Origin: Verrucomicrobiota bacterium
GTDB lineage: Bacteria; Chlamydiota; Chlamydiia; Chlamydiales; Rhabdochlamydiaceae
DNA: 64,000 nucleotides
Reading direction: 5' to 3'
NCBI GenBank assembly: GCA_018240015.1
Contig: JAFEGJ010000001.1
Location: 364,250 to 428,249, forward strand
In this document: in pieces, positions 1 to 9,087 of the stretch
How positions within the stretch are numbered: the first letter of the stretch is position 1
Layout of the letters: each line of letters begins with the position of its first letter
The notes under the pieces: model-generated
What the model was told of the DNA's origin: nothing
Databases searched by the model: none
Seen by the model: only the letters and a program-made list of their open reading frames with translations
Position numbers and translations under genes: made by a program

Positions 1-1247
1 TTGCGACAAAAGTGACGAAATCCGAAGAAATCCAGCAGATCGCAACTATTTCTGCGAACAATGATGCAGCAATCGGTGCCCTCATTGCGCAGGCGATGGA
101 CAAAGTCGGCAAAGACGGCGTCATCACTATCGCAGAAGGAAGGGGCATCGACACTACGCTCGAGGTCGTCGAAGGTCTGCAATTTGATAAGGGATATCTC
201 TCGCCCTACTTCATCACCAATCCTGAAAAAATGACAGCCGAGCTAGAAAATCCATACATCTTTATCACGGATCAAAAGATTTCCAGCATTCAAGAGATCG
301 TGCCTCTTTTAGAAAAAGTGATGGAAAAAGGACCCCGCCCTCTTCTCATCATCGCCGATGATGTCGATGGCGAGGCGCTCACAACTCTGGTAGTGAACAA
401 AATCAAGGCGAGCCTGCCCATCTGCGCCGTGAAAGCTCCCGGCTTTGGCGACAGGCGCAAAGCCATGCTCCAAGATATGGCAGTTTTGACAGGAGCGACC
501 GTGATATCCACTGAAGTAGGACTTTCCATCGAAGAGGCAACTCTAGAGCATCTTGGTAAAGCCAAGCTTGTGAAGATTGGAAAAGAAGACACCGTCCTCG
601 TGGATGGAGCGGGGCATGCCAAAAAAATCGAAGAGCGCAAAAATATCATCCGTGCCGAAATCGAGCGCTCCACTTCCGATTACGAAATCAAAAATCTAAC
701 CGAGCGCCTTGCTAAACTTGCGGGGGGCGTTGCGATCATCCACGTGGGTGCTCCCACCGAGACGGAGATGAAAGAGAAAAAAGCCCGTGTCGAAGATGCT
801 CTGCATGCCACACGCGCGGCGGCCCAAGAAGGCATCGTACCCGGCGGAGGCGTTGCGCTCTTACGAACTATCAAAGCATTGGACAGCTTGCAACTTTCTC
901 CAGAAGAAGCCGTCGGCGTTGAAATTATGCGCCAGGCAGCTTTTGCCCCAGCCATTGCCATTGCAAACAACTGCGGAAAACAAGGCAACCTCATCGCCGA
1001 AAAGATTTTTGAGAGACAAGGCTCTTGGGGCTACAACGGTCTTACCGATGAATTTGCTGATCTGATGAAGGAAGGCGTCGTCGACCCTGTCCTCGTGACA
1101 AAAAGTGCGCTAGCCAATGCCGCATCCGTCGCTGGACTTCTCATCACCATCGCCGCCATGATTACCGACAAACCGGTTCCCAAACCCAAAATGCCTCCAA
1201 ATCCCATGGGCATGGGTGGAATGGGCGGAATGGATGACATGATGTGA
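1..1247 (+). CDS. groEL: Chaperonin GroEL, 3' part (5' end outside window)
   Basis: ATP-dependent 60-kDa chaperonin subunit that folds cytosolic proteins together with GroES. The reading frame is open from base 3, and the first visible residues correspond to about residue 140 of E. coli GroEL, so roughly the C-terminal three quarters is present. Visible family signatures are [15 protein letters not shown] (apical domain), [27 protein letters not shown] (equatorial domain, with the ATPase Asp) and a short Gly/Met-rich tail, [13 protein letters not shown]. The tail resembles that of housekeeping GroEL. Chlamydiae carry several divergent groEL copies, so which copy this is cannot be decided here. 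Its stop overlaps the GTG start of the next gene. Confidence 0.95.
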   Translation, partial: ATKVTKSEEIQQIATISANNDAAIGALIAQAMDKVGKDGVITIAEGRGIDTTLEVVEGLQFDKGYLSPYFITNPEKMTAELENPYIFITDQKISSIQEIVPLLEKVMEKGPRPLLIIADDVDGEALTTLVVNKIKASLPICAVKAPGFGDRRKAMLQDMAVLTGATVISTEVGLSIEEATLEHLGKAKLVKIGKEDTVLVDGAGHAKKIEERKNIIRAEIERSTSDYEIKNLTERLAKLAGGVAIIHVGAPTETEMKEKKARVEDALHATRAAAQEGIVPGGGVALLRTIKALDSLQLSPEEAVGVEIMRQAAFAPAIAIANNCGKQGNLIAEKIFERQGSWGYNGLTDEFADLMKEGVVDPVLVTKSALANAASVAGLLITIAAMITDKPVPKPKMPPNPMGMGGMGGMDDMM

Positions 1248-2113
1248 AAAAGTTCGTATTTTTGCTTTGTCTATGTGTGCCTTTTTTTGTCGGGGCTCAT
1301 CCTCTAGAAAAAGAACTTGCCGTAGCTAAACAGGCCGCTCAGCTCGCAGGCGAGCAAATCATGCATGCTTACAACTATGAGAAAGATTGGCATGCTTCCG
1401 CCCGCGCTCACATGGCAGCCAATAATGCTATTTTGAAGCACCTGAAGAGTAATTTTCCGAGTCATGCTTGCAAGACGTACGATAATATTCAGGCGCTTGG
1501 TGACGATGAATGGTGGGAAAAAAATAGCATTTGGTACTTTGAGGCTATCGACGGATTTGGAGAATTTTATAAAAAGGATCCTCAGTTTTGCGTGGTGATA
1601 GGACTTGTCAGAAACGGCCTCCCCTTTTTAGGAGTCTATTATTTCCCCGCGACCGATACATTTTATTGGGCCATCAAAGGTGAGGGGGCTTTCAAACAAC
1701 AAGGATCTGGGCCCGTTGAAAAAGTGGAAAAGAAATCCCTTGAAGAGCCTATATCGCTGTTTACGTATCGCAAGTCGATACCGGATATTCGAAAATTATT
1801 CCCTCCCCTGCTAGGGCGTATCCTGACAAAGAAAGAAGAAGACAATTTATTCTACGACATCCGAAGCATAGGTTACCGTGTTTGTCGGATAGCAGAAGGA
1901 CATGGAGATGTTTATGTCACAGCCAAATACCACGGGCGGCTCTGGAATTTAGCCGCCGCGCAAGTTTTATTAGAAGAAGTGGGTTGCTATATTTCCGATC
2001 TGGAAGGAAAGCCGCTTTTTTATAGAGATCCTATCGGCCGCATTCATAAAGGTGCTATCTTATGCGGGGATAAAGAACTTCAGCAAAAGATAATTACTAC
2101 TTTTCGAAAGTAA
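1244..2113 (+). CDS. Secreted inositol-monophosphatase/CysQ-like protein, active site degenerate
   Basis: Protein of 289 aa starting at a GTG that overlaps the groEL stop codon by four bases, so it is probably translationally coupled. The N-terminus is a clean signal peptide ([19 protein letters not shown]), which is unusual for this normally cytosolic Mg-dependent, Li-sensitive phosphatase superfamily. The fold signatures are recognisable: [12 protein letters not shown] about residue 98, [20 protein letters not shown] about residue 130 and [14 protein letters not shown] about residue 227. However, the canonical metal ligands D-P-I-D-G-T and W-D are E-A-I-D-G-F and W-N here. It may therefore be a non-enzymatic or altered-specificity periplasmic protein. 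Family assignment is fair; activity is unknown. Confidence 0.7.
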   Translation: MKKFVFLLCLCVPFFVGAHPLEKELAVAKQAAQLAGEQIMHAYNYEKDWHASARAHMAANNAILKHLKSNFPSHACKTYDNIQALGDDEWWEKNSIWYFEAIDGFGEFYKKDPQFCVVIGLVRNGLPFLGVYYFPATDTFYWAIKGEGAFKQQGSGPVEKVEKKSLEEPISLFTYRKSIPDIRKLFPPLLGRILTKKEEDNLFYDIRSIGYRVCRIAEGHGDVYVTAKYHGRLWNLAAAQVLLEEVGCYISDLEGKPLFYRDPIGRIHKGAILCGDKELQQKIITTFRK

Positions 2114-2306
2114 TAAAAGTTAAACGCTCACCGCCGATATTCATTTCAGCTCCCCATGAATATTCGGGTGGCAGTGAAAATCTTTTTTCTGGCGTTGTTT
2201 TTTGAATCGCTTTTTCAATTTTAGCAATTAAATGAGAAATACCATTGCTAATGAAAGATGTGATTTTAGATGGACTGCTGAAAATAGGTTGAATAATAGA
2301 TGTCAT
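2097..2306 (-). CDS. Small hypothetical protein (69 aa)
   Basis: Not recognised. The start is chosen at the ATG preceded by AGGAGAAGT, a good ribosome-binding site. The ORF is open further upstream, but that part lies inside the preceding gene. The ATG overlaps the stop of the upstream gene (ATGA), so the two are probably coupled. The N-terminal half is an amphipathic stretch (SKITSFISNGISHLIAKIEK), followed by a basic Thr/Pro segment and a C-terminal beta-like tail. Both the layout and the Ile/Ser-rich helix resemble the upstream 133-aa protein, so a small paralogous pair is possible. Its last 17 bases overlap the convergent phosphatase-like gene. Confidence 0.55.
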   Translation of the reverse strand: MTSIIQPIFSSPSKITSFISNGISHLIAKIEKAIQKTTPEKRFSLPPEYSWGAEMNIGGERLTFITFEK

Positions 2307-2704
2307 ACTTCTCCTGCGTAAATAGGTTTTTGCGTGATAAACCAATACCAATTTGTACGTCCCTGCTCGTTCGTAACTTTGTAATCAACTCTTTCAGTTT
2401 CCCAGCGGATGATTTGTTTGGGTTTTTCTACTTCGGGAGGGGTGGGTTTGCGAGAAAAGATGCTTGCAATCCATGAAAAGAAAGCAGAGATGTTGATTTT
2501 GTTTTCTGGTTCAGGAGCTGGAAGACATTTCGGAATGTAGCCCTCTGAATAAGTTTTCGCAAAGTCTGCGCTGATACAATCTAGTTTGGGTTTTTTCTGA
2601 AAAAGATTTTTAATTCTTTCGATCAGACTAGAGATGGGGGAGCAAGTCGGTGCAGCCTGTTGAGTTGTATTTCCTGTTGATCGGAGTTCTATACTTTGAA
2701 TCAT
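2303..2704 (-). CDS. Hypothetical protein with two amphipathic Lys/Pro-capped segments (133 aa)
   Basis: Not recognised. The ATG is preceded by AGAGGATAAT, a plausible ribosome-binding site, and the last codon overlaps the start of the next gene. Two similar segments are visible, SSLIERIKNLFQKKP (about residues 25-39) and SAFFSWIASIFSRKP (about 72-86), each an amphipathic helix ending in a basic-Pro cap. They are separated by a Cys/Pro-rich linker. The C-terminus is Trp-rich (TNWYWFITQKP). There is no signal peptide or clear membrane segment. The repeated helices suggest membrane-surface association, but no function can be given. Confidence 0.6.
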   Translation of the reverse strand: MIQSIELRSTGNTTQQAAPTCSPISSLIERIKNLFQKKPKLDCISADFAKTYSEGYIPKCLPAPEPENKINISAFFSWIASIFSRKPTPPEVEKPKQIIRWETERVDYKVTNEQGRTNWYWFITQKPIYAGEV

Positions 2705-2830
2705 ATTATCCTCTTTTGCAACAATTCTAATTCAATAGTGTTAAACAATTATAAATAAAGGTTGTTTTTTAATTATTTAAGTAACTAAAGGTTAAGGGCT
2801 TAAGATTGGTTGGGATTGATACTTAACGAT

Positions 2831-4450
2831 TTAAGTTTTTTTCCAAAAAGCAGGAATAAATAGGACTAATAAGGAGAAGTACTCTAAACGGCCCAAGGCC
2901 ATAGAAACTATAGAAACAATTTTTGAAAAAGGGGTGAGAAAAGCAAACGATCCAAAGGCCCCTGTCCCTCCTAATAAGAGACTATTATTATTGATCATGC
3001 AAGAGATTACGCCGAGAGCTGTTTGAGGATCATTTTGGTCCATGATGAGTAGGTAACTTCCGATGATGACAACAGCGATGACAACACAAAAAAAGGTGAG
3101 CGTCGTGATGGCCATCTTATCAGAAATTTCTCTCTCTCCTACTTTAACAATGCGTACGAGTTCAGGCCGGAAGAGCGTTTCGATTTTTCGTTTGATCACT
3201 TTTAGAATAATAACATACCGCGCAATCTTGATACCACCCGTTGTCGATCCCGACATTCCTCCGATGTACATGAGAATGAGGATGAGCAGCTGGCAAGTAT
3301 AAGGCCACATATCGTAGTTCGAAATGAAAAACCCTGTCGATGTCAGTGCAGAAATAGCTTGGAAAGAGCCATTCGCCAAGGCACTCGTCAAAGAGTAATA
3401 ATGGTTCGATAATCCTTGAGGCGTGTTCCATAAATTCCAAGACATCAAAAGACATCCTCCGATGAGCACGATGAGATAAAGATAAAATTCAGGTTCATAA
3501 AGTCGATAAAATTTACCTCTGAGCGTATGAAAATAAAGGGTAAAATTTAGACTCCCCAATATCATGAAAATGACGATGATGGCCTGAGTGAGTGAATTTT
3601 GAAATCCCATAATACCGTTGTTATGCACGGTAAATCCACCCGTTGAAATCGTGCTAAAAGTCAGGGTTACAGCATCAAAAAGAGAAATACGATCATTCGT
3701 AAAAATGAGCAAAGCGATTTGCACGCATGTGAGACCCGCATAAATTTTCCAGAGCAAACTGGCTGTTTCTCGAATGCGCGGTGTCATGCCTTCCTTGGAC
3801 ACGCCCGACATTTCGGATTCGAAGAGCATTTTTCCCCCCATGCCAAGAGCCGGGAGAATCGCGATAAAAAGCAGAACGATTCCCATGCCTCCAATCCACT
3901 CCATGAAGCAGCGCCAAAAAAGAAGAGGTTTGCCCAGCGCCTCCAGCCCTTCGGCTAAAAGAGCGCCTGTTTTATCCCTCAAAGGTGTAACCGTGCCTGA
4001 GAATGTGTAGACAATCGTCGGATCGATCGGATTTTCTGCGATGATCGGAATTTCTGCACCTGATGCGTCATAAGCTTTGGGATGAAGAATCGAAACCCCC
4101 GTTGTCGTAAGACCCGACATCGACTCGAAATAGGCATCGATGGGATTTTTCAAAACTCCCGAGAAAAGAAATGGAAGAGAGCCCATCGCCGCCGTGATGA
4201 ACCAAATCACAGCTACTAGAAAAATGCTTTCTTTGCGCTGAAGCCTTCCTTTGGCACGGGGGCTGACTTTCTTCAACAACAGACCAATGGCTAGAGAAAT
4301 TCCCATGGTTTCTAAAAAAGCCCAAGTGGCTCCCACATTGAACTCAGGCTCGAGGAAATATTCGTAGATAACGGCGACACCCAAAGGAATTAAAAGACAG
4401 ACTGTGAGACCCAAGAAAAACTTTCCAAGGACTCTACAGATCTCTTTCAT
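2831..4450 (-). CDS. trkH: Trk/Ktr-type potassium uptake channel subunit TrkH
   Basis: Inner-membrane K+ translocating subunit, 539 aa, the usual family length. About ten to twelve hydrophobic segments are visible, with the repeated TrkH pore elements: SGLTTTGVSIL (about residue 113), STISTGGFTVH (about 266), SALTSTGFF (about 367) and a fourth near NNNSLLLGGTGAFGS. The C-terminal MALGRLEYFSLLVLF is a typical family ending. The upstream trkA stop and the trkH ATG share bases (TGATG), so the pair is co-transcribed and probably translationally coupled. The cytosolic TrkA ring gates this pore in response to nucleotide. Confidence 0.95.
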   Translation of the reverse strand: MKEICRVLGKFFLGLTVCLLIPLGVAVIYEYFLEPEFNVGATWAFLETMGISLAIGLLLKKVSPRAKGRLQRKESIFLVAVIWFITAAMGSLPFLFSGVLKNPIDAYFESMSGLTTTGVSILHPKAYDASGAEIPIIAENPIDPTIVYTFSGTVTPLRDKTGALLAEGLEALGKPLLFWRCFMEWIGGMGIVLLFIAILPALGMGGKMLFESEMSGVSKEGMTPRIRETASLLWKIYAGLTCVQIALLIFTNDRISLFDAVTLTFSTISTGGFTVHNNGIMGFQNSLTQAIIVIFMILGSLNFTLYFHTLRGKFYRLYEPEFYLYLIVLIGGCLLMSWNLWNTPQGLSNHYYSLTSALANGSFQAISALTSTGFFISNYDMWPYTCQLLILILMYIGGMSGSTTGGIKIARYVIILKVIKRKIETLFRPELVRIVKVGEREISDKMAITTLTFFCVVIAVVIIGSYLLIMDQNDPQTALGVISCMINNNSLLLGGTGAFGSFAFLTPFSKIVSIVSMALGRLEYFSLLVLFIPAFWKKT

Positions 4451-5799
4451 CAGAATAAATTTTCCACATCTTGAATATTCTCAGGACTGCAAATCACGAT
4501 CGCGGTATCTCCTGCCGCGAGAACATTATTTCCTCGGGGAACGACAATCCCTTTACGATTTTCAACCATCGCGATGAGAAAATTGCTGGGAAATGAGGCG
4601 CTGAGGTCTGAAATCGGCGCGCCCACGAGCGAGGACTCGGCCGATATTTTCACTTCCATGATCTGCGCCTGGTTGTCGTAAAGAGAAGCGACGGCGATAA
4701 CAGCATCGTCATGTAAAATCGTGTGGACCTGCCGCGAAATACTCGCGCGCTCCGAGATCACAAAAGTAATGCCGAGCTGTTGAAGAAGAGGTGTGAAGCT
4801 CTCATCCGAAATCAAAGCGATCACTTCCTTGCATCCTTCTTGCTTTGCCAGTGCTGCCGCGAGGATGTTGGTCTCCGTCGAAGGAGTTGCAGCCACAAAA
4901 ACATCGCTGCTGTGGACATGCTCTTCCCTCAAAAAAGCAAAATCCGTCCCGTCATGGTTGAGAATGGTTGCCTCAGGAAACTTGCGAGACAGTTCTTCTG
5001 AGCATCTCGGATCTTGCTCGAGAACCTTCACGGCTATATGTTGCTCTAAGAGTAGTTGACATAAGTGGTGAGCAACTCCTCCTCCACCGACGAGGACGAC
5101 GCTTTGGATTTTTTTGTTCCCCATTCCAAATAAGCTAGGAAGCTTATGCATCGCATGGGTTTCTCCAATAAAGGTCACTTCATCGCCAGGAAGAAGATGG
5201 TCCTGCCCTCGGGGGAAAATGATCGATTCTTTTTTCTCTATTTTCCGGCGAATAAGTCCAACCAGCAGATGGTCGCTCACATGAACGCTCGCCAGAGGCT
5301 TTCCGGCGTATTCAAAATTCTCAGGAATGACCATCGTTCGCATCTGCACTGTTCCATGCGCAAAATTCTCGATCGCGATATTTCCTGGATTGAGTATCGC
5401 TTTAAAAAGATCGTGCGCAACGATCATCTCCGTGCCCAAAATATGATCCACGGAGAAAAGACGATTGAAATCGAGCCGGAAAGGATCCAAAAAGCAGCTT
5501 TGCCGGATGCGGGCTATCGTCTTAGGGTACCCTAGATTTTTCGCCAGCGTGCAGGCAACGAGATTAGTGGTGTCATCGCTACTCATCGCGATAAAAAGAT
5601 GAGGCGAAAATTCGAGCAGATCTTCCAAAAGCCGCCAATCAGTTCCTGATCCCAGCCTTGTCGCCACATCTGCCGAACGGCTCATTTTTTCCAACGCCTC
5701 TGGACTGTGATCGATAATGATCACATTATGTTCTTCTTGAGAAAGAACCGTAGCTAAATAAGAACCAACGCTGCCCGCTCCCAGAATGACGATATTCAT
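4450..5799 (-). CDS. trkA: Potassium uptake regulatory subunit TrkA
   Basis: Cytosolic nucleotide-binding gating subunit of the Trk K+ system, 449 aa from the chosen ATG. It contains two RCK_N Rossmann modules, beginning NIVILGAGSVGSYLATVL (residues 2-19) and SVVLVGGGGVAHHL (about residue 230). Each is followed by a TrkA_C module (for example the segment ending GDEVTFIG). That is the standard duplicated TrkA layout. The frame is open 15 codons further upstream to a TTG, but the ATG directly at the Rossmann glycine loop is the natural start. It sits upstream of, and overlaps by one base, trkH. Confidence 0.93.
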   Translation of the reverse strand: MNIVILGAGSVGSYLATVLSQEEHNVIIIDHSPEALEKMSRSADVATRLGSGTDWRLLEDLLEFSPHLFIAMSSDDTTNLVACTLAKNLGYPKTIARIRQSCFLDPFRLDFNRLFSVDHILGTEMIVAHDLFKAILNPGNIAIENFAHGTVQMRTMVIPENFEYAGKPLASVHVSDHLLVGLIRRKIEKKESIIFPRGQDHLLPGDEVTFIGETHAMHKLPSLFGMGNKKIQSVVLVGGGGVAHHLCQLLLEQHIAVKVLEQDPRCSEELSRKFPEATILNHDGTDFAFLREEHVHSSDVFVAATPSTETNILAAALAKQEGCKEVIALISDESFTPLLQQLGITFVISERASISRQVHTILHDDAVIAVASLYDNQAQIMEVKISAESSLVGAPISDLSASFPSNFLIAMVENRKGIVVPRGNNVLAAGDTAIVICSPENIQDVENLF

Positions 5800-5909
5800 A
5801 TTAGATTCTCTACTATAATCCTCTCCTAGAACGAGAGCAAGCAAACAATAATTTTAATCTATGTTCCCCTTGCTAAAAACAGGGCGTCTCAGGGAAAATA
5901 AACAAACGT

Positions 5910-5983
5910 GCACTGGTAGCTCAGCTGGATAGAGCACACGGCTACGAACCGTGAGGTCAGAGGTTCGAATCCTCTCCGGTGCG
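5910..5983 (+). tRNA. tRNA-Arg (anticodon ACG)
   Basis: A full cloverleaf can be folded by hand. The acceptor is GCACTGG/CCGGTGC with one G-U pair, the D arm is GCTC...GAGC, and the anticodon stem is CACGG/CCGTG with loop CTACGAA giving anticodon ACG (read as ICG). The T arm is AGAGG-TTCGAAT-CCTCT and the discriminator base is G. CCA is not encoded. The hydrolase gene downstream starts only four bases after the tRNA. Confidence 0.97.
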
Positions 5984-5986
5984 ATT

Positions 5987-6616
5987 ATGTTTCTCGAGGT
6001 CCATGCCTCCGGCCCCGCCGACACCAATTGCATTCTTCTGGGCTGCCCCGTAACAAAGTCAGCCGCCCTCATCGACGCGCCTGCCGGATGCCTCCCCTGG
6101 GTGACAAAGCACGTCAAAAAGCATCAATTATCTCTTGAAAAGCTCCTCCTAACCCATTCCCATTGGGATCATATCGCCGACTCCAAAGCCCTCAAAGACC
6201 ATTTTTCACTCGATATCTACGTCCATCCCGAAGATGCTGGCAACCTCGAAAACCCTGGAAGCGACGGGCTGCCCCTCCTTTTTGACATCGACGGAGTAAA
6301 GCCCGACCATTTTCTCAAAGACGGCATGATTCTCACCATTGGTAGCCTTTCTCTCCAAGTTCTCGACACACCTGGGCATACCCCCGGATGCGTCTGTTTT
6401 TGGCTTCCCGAACAGAAAATTCTAATCTCGGGCGACACCCTTTTTCAAGGAACTATTGGCAACCTCAGCTTTCCAACAGCCCGCCCTTCCCTCATGTGGT
6501 CCTCCCTCAAAAAACTCGCCTCTCTCCCTCCTGACACCCACGTCATCCCTGGCCACGGTCCCCCAACAACCCTCTCCGCCGAATCCTGGATCTCCCACGC
6601 AGAAGAATTCTTTTAA
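5987..6616 (+). CDS. Metallo-beta-lactamase-fold hydrolase (glyoxalase II-like)
   Basis: Protein of 209 aa of the metallo-beta-lactamase superfamily, close in size to the short YcbL-type hydroxyacylglutathione hydrolases. The metal-binding motifs are in order: THSHWDHI (about residue 55), VLDTPGHTPGC (about 125), ISGDTLF (about 148) and VIPGHGPP (about 190). The start is the ATG four bases after the tRNA; the frame is open into the tRNA, but that extension is discarded. There is no leader and no Shine-Dalgarno outside the tRNA, so the mRNA may be generated by tRNA processing. The substrate is unknown; glyoxalase-II-type thioesters are likely. Confidence 0.85.
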   Translation: MFLEVHASGPADTNCILLGCPVTKSAALIDAPAGCLPWVTKHVKKHQLSLEKLLLTHSHWDHIADSKALKDHFSLDIYVHPEDAGNLENPGSDGLPLLFDIDGVKPDHFLKDGMILTIGSLSLQVLDTPGHTPGCVCFWLPEQKILISGDTLFQGTIGNLSFPTARPSLMWSSLKKLASLPPDTHVIPGHGPPTTLSAESWISHAEEFF

Positions 6617-6620
6617 CTGT

Positions 6621-7152
6621 CGGGCTCTGCGAGCCCGCTAGAATAAGATTTTGTTTTTGGTTACCCATGACATGTCGGGGGCTACGCCCCCAGCTGCCCC
6701 CTTGAGCCGACAACAAACTCGCCAAATCGGATCCTCCAACGCTACGGCATGCAGAGCATCGCCTCACTCGTTCGGACCGATTTTGCTTCGTTGTAGCGGC
6801 CGCCGGCTGCTCATTGCGCGTCCTTTTCGCTGCGCTCAAGTTCGCGTCTTTTCGCAGACACAGTTAAGAATGTAAGATATTTCTCTACACTCTTTGTTAT
6901 GTCTGCGAGCCGATGCTGCTCTGCCGAAGGCAGGGACAGCGCGTGCGAGCAGCCCTTCAACAACAAGGCGCATCAGATCGCAAAGACAAATCGATCCGAT
7001 CGAGCGAGGTGATGCTCTGCATGCCGAAGCGAAGGAGGATCTGATTTGTCGCAGCGAGATGAGGCGCAAGGGGGCAGCTGGGGGCGGAGCCCCCGACATG
7101 TCTATGGAAATCTGAAAATGAACTCTTTTTACCATCGGGCTCGTAGAGCCCG
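6621..7152. repeat. Long (about 530 bp) imperfect palindrome between convergent genes
   Basis: This gene-free stretch is one large imperfect inverted repeat. The outer ends are matching hairpins, CGGGCTCTGCGAGCCCG (6621-6637) and CGGGCTCGTAGAGCCCG (7136-7152). The main arms start at GACATGTCGGGGGC (6669) and end at its complement (to 7102). They pair over roughly 140 bases, for example GGCATGCAGAGCATC on the left against GATGCTCTGCATGCC on the right. Smaller hairpins nest in each arm: GGGGGCTACGCCCCC at 6677 and GGGGGCGGAGCCCCC at 7080. It lies exactly between the ends of two convergent genes. ORFs crossing it are palindrome artefacts. It may be a bidirectional terminator, a MITE-like remnant or a structured RNA. 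Confidence 0.85.
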
Positions 7153-7160
7153 ATCCCCAT

Positions 7161-7547
7161 TTAACTTTGGAGGGTGAGGTAGTCGTAGAGATCTTTGGGG
7201 GTGAAGAGGAGGGGGGTGCGGTAGAGGTGGCAAACGCAGGTGGCGGCTTCGATGAGGGTGGCATTGCCAACGCCGGGCATGCAGATCGCTGAGAGCTTGC
7301 GGGGAATTTCTCTTTTGCGCAGCATTTGGAGTCCAACCATGTAGTCTTCGATGCTAAATCCCTCTTCCTCGATGCGAAAAAAGATCAAATCTCGTTTAAA
7401 AAGAAGAGTTTGGATAGCATAGGAAATGCCTTCTGTACCTGCGGGCGGATGGCCGAAAACACGGAGGAGTTCTTCCAGCGATGGGCACACAGTCGGTATG
7501 CGGAATTGTCCGCTCTGAGCTTCTCCAAAGAGAAATACGGTCTTCAT
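7161..7547 (-). CDS. Conserved-looking hypothetical protein (128 aa)
   Basis: Not recognised. The start is taken at the ATG preceded by AGGAAGAGG; an in-frame ATG six codons upstream lacks a ribosome-binding site. The protein begins with a beta strand and helix (KTVFLFGEAQSG), has a Leu-rich middle (YAIQTLLFKRDLIFF) and ends DLYDYLTLQS. It contains a segment with several Cys residues (SAICMPGVGNATLIEAAT, then CVCH). There is no signal peptide or membrane segment. It reads like a small soluble alpha/beta protein. It ends nine bases from the terminal hairpin of the long palindrome. Confidence 0.7.
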   Translation of the reverse strand: MKTVFLFGEAQSGQFRIPTVCPSLEELLRVFGHPPAGTEGISYAIQTLLFKRDLIFFRIEEEGFSIEDYMVGLQMLRKREIPRKLSAICMPGVGNATLIEAATCVCHLYRTPLLFTPKDLYDYLTLQS

Positions 7548-7613
7548 ATTCCTCTTCCTTGGCATATCAAGAAATTATTTTAAAGTTTATTTTGAATCGA
7601 GGATTTAGATAAG

Positions 7614-9050
7614 GTGCGGATATCTATGCTGCTGGGTCTTTTGTCTTTTTTGGGGACTTTTTGTCCGCTATTTGCGGCTGCGATCCAGTTTTATACGCTC
7701 ACATCGGGTGTGCGCGTCTGGGTACAGGAAAGCACCGAGCCTCCAGAGATGATCTCTTTACGCGTTATCGAGGAGGGAAAAAAATATGGCCTCGATGTAT
7801 TTGGTCAAGATGCTGGAGAGATCGATCGATTTTTCACACATGTGAAAGCCCATGCCACGTCTTCCTTTGATGTGATCGCTGTGGGAGATTTAGAGGGAAA
7901 AGCTTTTGTGTCATGGATGGAAAATAAAATGCAGGGGCTTCCTGCGTTTTTGGGCAAAGAAAATCCCTCCCAGGTGAGGTATAAGGAAAATTCTGAAGGA
8001 TCATTGGCAGAAATCTCTCTTTTCTATCCTTTAGCGGTATCTCCCATTACGAGCGAAGAAACCTTGAAGCAATTTTGGTGTGCGGTTGTTTTTCGTCAGC
8101 TATTCGGAAAAAAACTCCAAGCTTCATTAGATGGCTCAGCAAGCGAGTGGGATAGTTCTGGCGACACCTTCTTTTTTCCTCAAAAATCTTGCGGTGGCAG
8201 AGTTAAATGCTTTCCTAGCGAGCGTCTTGATGTGCTCACAAAATTGCTGATAGCCGTTCAAGAGATAAAAAAAGAAGGATTTACCATTCAAGAATGGAAC
8301 ATTGCCAAAGCAGAGATGATCAAGAGAGTGAAGGCAACCCTGCGTCTTCCTCCCGACAGCGCTGTTTTAGCGACCTACTTTTCAGAAAATGTTGCCAGCG
8401 GAATCACTTACTGGCCATCTTACCCATTCTTTGTGAGTAGTTCTGTCCAAGTGTTAAAAGATCTCCCTCGGTCCATGGTTCATCAAATCGCAAAGAGCGT
8501 CATCGTTGATAAGGAGCGTCTCATTGAGTATTCAGGGGCGAAAATTAGCGAAGGTGAAATTCAAAATGCCTTAATGCTGTATGGGGCCGATACATTTGAT
8601 CTTCCCGTCTTGGAGGAGCAGGGAAATACGTCTGATGAAGCGCTGGCTCCCTATAATGCCATTCCGGTAACAGAAGCCGAAGAGAAACTCGTATGGGAAC
8701 TGATCGATAAATTGGGAAATAAGAGCATCGTTGGTCTAACATTTGCCGCATTTGAGATGAATAGGCTGGGGGACAAGGTCAGACACATTCATCCTTTAAG
8801 ATTTTTAGGATATATCTTTTCCGATCCCTATCTGAAAAAATGCATGAAAAAAGCGTTTGAAAAAACGCTCGTGCGAAATGAATTTGTCAAGGGCTTGTCA
8901 GAGAAATTCCACAAAGAATTTGCCCAAGACAATGTTTACCAGCTCGTTCCAGGATTCTGCAAAAAGACAGGCGCCGATCCCGATGAGGTCAATAGCTTTA
9001 TCCAAGCATACCAGTGGCAAAGCCTTGTTGAGTACCTCATCAATCTCTGA
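7614..9050 (+). CDS. Exported protein with M16 (insulinase)-like features, no zinc motif
   Basis: Protein of 478 aa with an N-terminal signal peptide (MLLGLLSFLGTFCPLFAAA). What follows resembles M16-peptidase half-domains: a leading strand pair like LTSGVRVWVQESTEPPEMIS, then SFDVIAVGDLEGKAFVSWME, which is similar to the inter-domain strands of pitrilysin-type proteins. The catalytic HxxEH/HxxEE zinc motif is absent, so if it belongs to M16 it would be an inactive partner subunit. It starts at GTG 7614 or the in-frame ATG 7626; upstream sequence does not decide. The following sulfatase gene begins 37 bases downstream on the same strand. CDS reality is good, family is a suggestion. Confidence 0.6.
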   Translation: MRISMLLGLLSFLGTFCPLFAAAIQFYTLTSGVRVWVQESTEPPEMISLRVIEEGKKYGLDVFGQDAGEIDRFFTHVKAHATSSFDVIAVGDLEGKAFVSWMENKMQGLPAFLGKENPSQVRYKENSEGSLAEISLFYPLAVSPITSEETLKQFWCAVVFRQLFGKKLQASLDGSASEWDSSGDTFFFPQKSCGGRVKCFPSERLDVLTKLLIAVQEIKKEGFTIQEWNIAKAEMIKRVKATLRLPPDSAVLATYFSENVASGITYWPSYPFFVSSSVQVLKDLPRSMVHQIAKSVIVDKERLIEYSGAKISEGEIQNALMLYGADTFDLPVLEEQGNTSDEALAPYNAIPVTEAEEKLVWELIDKLGNKSIVGLTFAAFEMNRLGDKVRHIHPLRFLGYIFSDPYLKKCMKKAFEKTLVRNEFVKGLSEKFHKEFAQDNVYQLVPGFCKKTGADPDEVNSFIQAYQWQSLVEYLINL

Positions 9051-9087
9051 TCTTGACGAAATAATCGAGTATTAGTACTTCAAAGTT

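Noticed and set aside
5854-6117. Minus-strand ORF of 87 codons over the tRNA-Arg gene
   Set aside because: It is antisense to the tRNA and reads the familiar spurious translation PERIRTSDLTVRSRVLYPAE seen over tRNA genes in many genomes.
6543-7336. Several ORFs (both strands) inside the long palindrome
   Set aside because: They arise from the GC-rich inverted repeat, share mirrored sequence, and lack ribosome-binding sites and family resemblance.
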